A stretch of 64,000 nucleotides of DNA from positions 62,001 through 126,000 of the forward strand of contig JAEUKI010000011.1 of NCBI GenBank assembly GCA_016793325.1, written 5' to 3'. Position 1 is the first letter of the stretch. The number at the start of each line of letters is the position of its first letter. This DNA is from Myxococcales bacterium (GTDB lineage: Bacteria > Myxococcota_A > Polyangia > Polyangiales > Ga0077539). This document shows, one piece after another, positions 59,654 to 64,000 of the stretch. The position numbers and the translations under genes were made by a program. The notes under the pieces were generated by a model. It was not told the DNA's origin, did not search any database, and worked only from the letters and a program-made list of their open reading frames with translations.

Positions 59654-60277
59654 GTGCCCGCACCGCCACCCGGCCAACCGACGGACGAAGAGCTCCTCGA
59701 GCGCTTTCGCGCGGGCGAACGTCGCGCGTTCGACGCGCTCATGAAGCGCCACGAGGTCGGGCTGTTCAATTTCATCCTGCGTTCGGTGCGCGATCGCGCG
59801 ACCGCGGAAGAGCTGCTGCAAGACACCTGGATCCGCGTGCTGTCCGGGATCCGTGACTTTCAGCGTGCGTCGAAGTTTTCGACCTGGGTGTACACGGTCG
59901 CACGAAATCTCTGCATCGACCACGCCCGCAAAGCCGTTTTGCGTCGACATCCGTCTCTAGATCAAAGTTCGAGATCGAACGGATCGTCGAGCGACGGACC
60001 GACCCTCGGCGAACAGCTCGCCGACGGCGGGCCTCGCGCGGATCGATCCGCCATCAGCAAAGAGTTGCAGGAAAAGCTCGTCGCGGCCATCCACGAATTG
60101 CCGGACGATCAACGTGAGGTCTTCATGCTCCGCGAGTACGGCGCGCTGCCCTTCAAGGACATCGCCGACATCGTGGGCGCTCCCGAAAACACCGTGAAGA
60201 GCAGGATGCGATACGCGCTCGAACGACTGCAGAGCGCGCTCGCTGAGTACGAAGAATACGCGCGTGCGCTGGGCTGA
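59654..60277 (+). CDS. ECF-family RNA polymerase sigma factor
   Basis: The protein has 207 residues from GTG 59654, the start that gives normal ECF length. Region 2 runs about 10-80: DEELLERFRAGERRAFDALM, LFNFILRSVRDRATAEELLQ, DTWIRVLSGIRDFQRASKFS, and TWVYTVARNLCIDHARK. Region 4 runs about 140-200: AIHELPDDQREVFMLREYGA, LPFKDIADIVGAPENTVKSR, with the helix-turn-helix. Between them is a Ser/Gly-rich linker. The following gene encodes a zinc-type anti-sigma factor 29 bases downstream, so the pair is a standard regulatory unit. The stimulus and target promoters are unknown. Confidence 0.94.
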   Translation: MPAPPPGQPTDEELLERFRAGERRAFDALMKRHEVGLFNFILRSVRDRATAEELLQDTWIRVLSGIRDFQRASKFSTWVYTVARNLCIDHARKAVLRRHPSLDQSSRSNGSSSDGPTLGEQLADGGPRADRSAISKELQEKLVAAIHELPDDQREVFMLREYGALPFKDIADIVGAPENTVKSRMRYALERLQSALAEYEEYARALG

Positions 60278-60306
60278 TCCAGCGTCGCTCACCGAGGAAT
60301 CCGATC

Positions 60307-61620
60307 ATGCACTGCGAAGACTGCCAGAACCTTCTGCTCGACCTCGCCTACGGCGAGCTCGACGAGGCGCGCGCCGTCGAAGTACGGGCGCATGCGGATG
60401 GCTGCGCCGAATGCGGAGCCTCGTGGGCCAAGCTCTCTCGCGGGCGAACCGCGGCGGCGATGCTTCCTGTCGCGCTCGCGCCCGCGCCGTCCGCGGCGCT
60501 GTTGGCGGCGATCGACAGCGCGATGGGCGGCGCGGCGGTCGCCACCGAAAAGCCACAGGACAAGTCTCCCGATCGCTCGGGCGCGCGAAGCGCGACGACG
60601 AGCGCGAAGCCCGCCGCCGCCAAGACGCGCGACAGCAAGCCGTCCATGGCGGCTGTGAAGCCTTTGGCCGCGAACAACACGGACGCGGCGCAACAGAGCG
60701 CGGAGTCGCAGGCGGGGGGCGCGGTGGTTCCGCTGCGTCCTGCGCGGTGGCTCGAGCGGATCGCGGCGCTCGCGATGCGTCGCGAGGTCGCGATGGCCGC
60801 GGTGTTCTTGATGGCCGTGGGCGTCGGGGTCACGACGCTCTACAACCCGTCGCGCAACCCTGCGGTGACCGAAGAGGACCGCGCGACCGAGGTCATTCCT
60901 GCGGTCGAAGTGAGCCAGGACCCTGCGTCGGCGTCCGCGCGTTCGGCGGTGCGACGCGCAGCCTCGGCCGCAGAGCCCGATCTTCGTGGGCGAAGCGCCG
61001 AGCGCGTCGAAGCGCAGCGCGCCGCTCGATCGAACGCCGCGCCAATCGCAGCGCCGAGCGCGCCGACGCGCCAGGACCCGCGCAGCGAGTCAGCGGACGA
61101 CAACGCGATGCCGGCGGCGAACAACCTGCGGCAAGCGCAGGCCGGGCCGGTGCAGCAACCCGCGCAGAGCAACGTGTTGCCGCAATTTGCAATGCGAAAT
61201 GCGGGCGCTCCGACGGCGGGCGTTCAGCAGCAAGCGCTGTCTCCGAGCGAGATCGCCGCGCGCACGGCGCTCGAGAGCGGCGATTCGACCGCGGCGCTCG
61301 CGCACTTTCGCTCGGCGCTGGCTGCGGCGAGCGACGACGTGACCCGCGCGAGGCTCCAGCGCGAGATCTCGACGATCGAGGCGACGCAAGCGATGCAAGC
61401 GGCGGCGAGCGCGCAAGCCGCGAACAACGCGAGCAACACGGCCGCGGTGCAAGCAGCGCAGCCGACGGTGAGCACGCAGCAGGCGAACTCGAGCGAGAGC
61501 TCGTACCGACGCCCGACGCGCTCTCGCGCGGTGCAGCGGCCCATGCCCGCGGGCAATCGCACCTCCGGCTCGCACGACTCGATGAACTCGCTCGGCTTCA
61601 AGCGACACGCCGCCGAGTGA
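60307..61620 (+). CDS. Zinc-binding anti-sigma factor with long extracytoplasmic tail
   Basis: The protein has 437 residues. The N-terminus is an anti-sigma zinc finger (ZAS/zf-HC2): MHCEDCQNLLLDLAYGELDE and RAHADGCAECGASWAKLSRG, with His29-x3-Cys33-x2-Cys36. One transmembrane helix (about 160-178, VAMAAVFLMAVGVGVTTLY) follows a long Ala/Lys/Ser cytoplasmic linker. The extracytoplasmic part (about 180-437) is low complexity (Gln/Ala/Asn) with a single TPR-like pair near 315-365 (ALESGDSTAALAHFRSALAA). Anti-sigma factors of this class hold the ECF factor inactive until a signal, often by proteolysis or redox change of the zinc site. The tail is long for this family and may sense envelope state. 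Confidence 0.88.
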   Translation: MHCEDCQNLLLDLAYGELDEARAVEVRAHADGCAECGASWAKLSRGRTAAAMLPVALAPAPSAALLAAIDSAMGGAAVATEKPQDKSPDRSGARSATTSAKPAAAKTRDSKPSMAAVKPLAANNTDAAQQSAESQAGGAVVPLRPARWLERIAALAMRREVAMAAVFLMAVGVGVTTLYNPSRNPAVTEEDRATEVIPAVEVSQDPASASARSAVRRAASAAEPDLRGRSAERVEAQRAARSNAAPIAAPSAPTRQDPRSESADDNAMPAANNLRQAQAGPVQQPAQSNVLPQFAMRNAGAPTAGVQQQALSPSEIAARTALESGDSTAALAHFRSALAAASDDVTRARLQREISTIEATQAMQAAASAQAANNASNTAAVQAAQPTVSTQQANSSESSYRRPTRSRAVQRPMPAGNRTSGSHDSMNSLGFKRHAAE

Positions 61621-61761
61621 ACGAACGGGGGATCGGGCTGATCGCCGGAGCGCGAGGATCGCTCGGGGTCTCATCGGTCGCGCGGCGACCGTCGCGGACG
61701 TGCGCGCGCAATGGTCGGTGCGCGCTCGACAATCGTCTGGCCGTTGTGCGACCAATGACGC

Positions 61762-64000
61762 ATGCACGAGGCCAAAGGGCCGAATTCGTCCGCGCCGGCG
61801 CCGGCGGGTCTCACGTGTCCGAGCTGCGGACTCGAGCACCCCTCCCCCGGTCGCAGCTGCGCGCTCTGCGGAACGCCGCTCGGATTCGCGCCTGATCACC
61901 CGCTCCCAGTCGATGTTCCGCTCCTCGAACGCGCCCGTGAAATCAGCGCCCTCGACGGAGCGCTCGATCGATTCGTGCGCGCGAAAGAGGGCGCCGTCGT
62001 CGCCGTCGTTGGGCAGCCCGGGATGGGTCGAACGAGGCTGCTTCGTCACGCGGTCGAGCGGGCGCTGGCGACGCCGAACGTTCGCGTGCTCTCGGCGACC
62101 GCGCGGCAGGGCGACGCGACGTTTACGGCGATCGCGCGCTGGTTGATCGATCGCTTCAACGTGGCGCCGACGCGCCCGATCCCCGCGGCGAGGATGGACA
62201 TCTCCGCCGAGGCGCAGCGCGTGTTCGCGCGAAAGTCCGCGCTCGTGACCGATCACGTGCGGCGCTTGCTCGTGCTCGCGGGGCTCTCGGGCGAAGAGGT
62301 CGAGCGCTCGCAGAACGTCGCCGAGCTCGGAGAGACGCTCGGGCGGTTCTTCGCGGCCGACGCCGAGACGTCGTCCATCATGCTCGTGCTCGATCGCTTC
62401 GAAGCCGCGTCGGAAGAGGCGATCGCCGTCGTTCGAGAGATGGCCGTGGTGCTCTCGCGCGCGCCCGTGATGGTCGTCGTCGCGACGACGCCCGAGCGCG
62501 GCCGAACGCTCACGGCGCGCGCGCGTGTGGTGGTCGAGCCCGAGCCGTTGTCGTCGAGTGCGTGCGAGATCCTCTGCCATCACTTGCTGCCGGGGTTGGC
62601 GGTCGTTCCCGAAGAGCTGCTCGAGGCCGTGGTGACGCGCGCGGCGGGAGCTCCGGGAAAGATCCGAGAGCTCTTGCTCGCCCTCATCGAGTCGCGCGTG
62701 ATCGTCGTCGACGAGGACCCGTGGTCGATCGACCTCGAGGCGCTCGGGCCGAACGGACCGATTTCGACCGCAGATTTGCTGCAAGTACGCATGAGTCGCT
62801 TGGACGACGAGGCCCGGGCGACGCTCGGCCGCGCCGCGGTCGTCGGCGAGGTGTTCTGGGAGGGAGCGGTCTGCGCGATGGCGCGCGTCGAAGACGGCCC
62901 GCTCGATCCGGCGGTCGAAGACGTCATCGCGGCGAGGGAGCACGAAGCGCTCCGTCGCCTCGTGTCCGCGGAGCTGCTCTCGTCCATCGAGCACAGCGAG
63001 CTCGCGAACGAGCGGCAGTACGTCTTCGCTGTGCAGGGCCTGCGCGAGGTCATGATCCAGACGCTCGACGACGAGGTCCGACGACGACGACACGACGTGT
63101 GCGCGGGGTGGCTCGAGCTCGCGGCGGGCGCGCGCGCGGACGACCTCGCGCGAGCCATCGCGGGGCACCTCGAGCGCGCGGGGCTCAAAGAAGCCGCGGC
63201 GCGCGCGTACCTTCGCGCGGCCAAGGTCGCCCGCGCGGGCTACCGCGGAAAACAAGCGGTGCAGCTCTACGACAAAGCGCTCGCGTTTCTGCCGCAGTAC
63301 GACACGCCCGCGAGGCTCGACGCGCTGCACGACCGCGGCGTGGTCTTGTCGCTGCTCGGTCGCGTCGACGAAGCAGAAGCCACGTTTCAAGAGATGCTGT
63401 CGCTCGCGCACACGTACGGCGCGCGCAACAAGATGGCCGCGGCGCTCGGGCGCTTGGGGCGGCTCGCGCGAGGACGCGCCGAGTTCGAGCACGCGCAGGC
63501 GTACCTGTGGCGGGCGCTCGAGCTGTTTCAGATGGCCGAGGACCTTCGAGGCGTCGCTGCGGTGCAGGACGACCTCGGAATGGTGGCTTATTTTTCAGGC
63601 GATTTCGACGCAGCGCTCGCGCACAGCACCGCGGCGTTGGACATTCGTCGAGGGCTCGACGATCCGCTGGGCGAGGCGCTCTCGACGCACAACCTCGGGC
63701 TCGTTCACTTGTCGCACGGGCAGCCGAGGCAGGCGCGCGCGCACTTCGAGCGAGCGCTCGCGCTGCGCGAGAAGCACAACGACATCGAGGGGCAGTTCGC
63801 GACGCGCAACGTGCTCGCGGCGCTCGCGTTCGATCGCGGCGAGGTCGAGCAAGCCGAGGCGATGTGGACCGAGATCCTGGAGCTCGCGGACACGATGGGC
63901 GACCGCCGCATGATCGCGTTTACCGCAGGAAACCTCGGTGAATCTGCGATCTACCGCGCGGACCCCAAGCGCGCCGCTGCGATGCTCGACCGCGCCGAGC
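61762..64000 (+). CDS. Zinc-ribbon / STAND-like NTPase / TPR protein (truncated by window end)
   Basis: At least 746 codons are visible from ATG 61762; the frame is still open at the window edge. The N-terminus has a zinc ribbon: TCPSCGLEHPSPGRSCALCG. A NTPase-like domain follows: VVAVVGQPGMGRTRLLRHAV looks like Walker A, but the usual Lys is Arg (GQPGMGRT); the Walker B-like strand is SIMLVLDRFEAASEE. From about residue 480 onward the sequence is TPR-rich: RVDEAEATFQEMLSLAHTYG, AQAYLWRALELFQMAEDLRG, SGDFDAALAHSTAALDIRRG and ARAHFERALALREKHNDIEG. This is the layout of AfsR/MalT-like signal proteins of the STAND class. It follows the anti-sigma gene by 141 bases and may belong to the same regulatory unit. 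ATP hydrolysis is doubtful. Confidence 0.8.
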   Translation, partial: MHEAKGPNSSAPAPAGLTCPSCGLEHPSPGRSCALCGTPLGFAPDHPLPVDVPLLERAREISALDGALDRFVRAKEGAVVAVVGQPGMGRTRLLRHAVERALATPNVRVLSATARQGDATFTAIARWLIDRFNVAPTRPIPAARMDISAEAQRVFARKSALVTDHVRRLLVLAGLSGEEVERSQNVAELGETLGRFFAADAETSSIMLVLDRFEAASEEAIAVVREMAVVLSRAPVMVVVATTPERGRTLTARARVVVEPEPLSSSACEILCHHLLPGLAVVPEELLEAVVTRAAGAPGKIRELLLALIESRVIVVDEDPWSIDLEALGPNGPISTADLLQVRMSRLDDEARATLGRAAVVGEVFWEGAVCAMARVEDGPLDPAVEDVIAAREHEALRRLVSAELLSSIEHSELANERQYVFAVQGLREVMIQTLDDEVRRRRHDVCAGWLELAAGARADDLARAIAGHLERAGLKEAAARAYLRAAKVARAGYRGKQAVQLYDKALAFLPQYDTPARLDALHDRGVVLSLLGRVDEAEATFQEMLSLAHTYGARNKMAAALGRLGRLARGRAEFEHAQAYLWRALELFQMAEDLRGVAAVQDDLGMVAYFSGDFDAALAHSTAALDIRRGLDDPLGEALSTHNLGLVHLSHGQPRQARAHFERALALREKHNDIEGQFATRNVLAALAFDRGEVEQAEAMWTEILELADTMGDRRMIAFTAGNLGESAIYRADPKRAAAMLDRAE

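Overview
The window is about two-thirds G+C. It looks like a chromosomal segment of a myxobacterium (Myxococcota, probably order Polyangiales). That placement is inferred from gene content: many lipoproteins with Asp/Ser/Ala-rich tethers, Cys-repeat lipoproteins, a PEGA-type Ser/Thr kinase, an apparent MYXO-CTERM protein, a Glt-like (gliding/trans-envelope) TPR cluster, a short OPX protein next to a beta-barrel, and a minor-pilin/PilY1 operon. No rRNA, tRNA, CRISPR array, insertion sequence or phage was seen. Coding density is high, and most long frames antisense to the genes below are high-GC shadows.

Layout. 1-7.4 kb: a truncated secreted protein, a lytic transglycosylase, nadB, a PEGA/TPR-type protein, and two tandem paralogous Cys-repeat lipoproteins. 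7.4-12.5 kb (minus strand): a Ser/Thr kinase, a 667-residue protein of unknown function with Cys pairs, and a third Cys-rich lipoprotein. 12.8-18.9 kb: an accessory stretch of orphan lipoproteins, including an RCC1-like protein, a lower-GC gene and an OmpA-like/coiled-coil pair. 18.9-27.0 kb (plus): a six-gene operon built around a RavA-like MoxR ATPase and a vWA protein, with two unrecognised proteins, a TPR/HEAT protein and a GNAT acetyltransferase; a large palindromic element precedes it. 27.0-30.8 kb: a kelch lipoprotein, small lipoproteins and an MFS exporter. 30.8-37.4 kb (minus): a type IV minor-pilin operon (GspH/FimT-, PilV-, PilW- and PilX-like) ending in PilY1. 37.5-41.9 kb (plus): a lipoprotein, a DUF362 protein and a polyferredoxin membrane protein. 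42-43.9 kb: a matrixin-type protease and its partner. 44.0-59.3 kb (minus): a Glt-like envelope cluster (TPR proteins, small periplasmic protein, TolQ-like protein, FHA/TonB-like protein), followed by an exopolysaccharide outer-membrane export pair. 59.6-64 kb (plus): an ECF sigma factor, its zinc-type anti-sigma factor, and a zinc-ribbon/NTPase/TPR protein cut by the window end.

How the genes work together. Most genes serve the cell envelope: peptidoglycan, pili, surface lipoproteins, polysaccharide export and trans-envelope force or transport. A signalling layer (kinase, ECF/anti-sigma pair) sits beside them. The least conventional unit is the MoxR-vWA operon at 19.1-27.0 kb. Two of its proteins have no function that can be recognised by eye. 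The unit resembles MoxR-vWA ternary or RavA-ViaA-type chaperone systems, but with an accessory set not recognised here.
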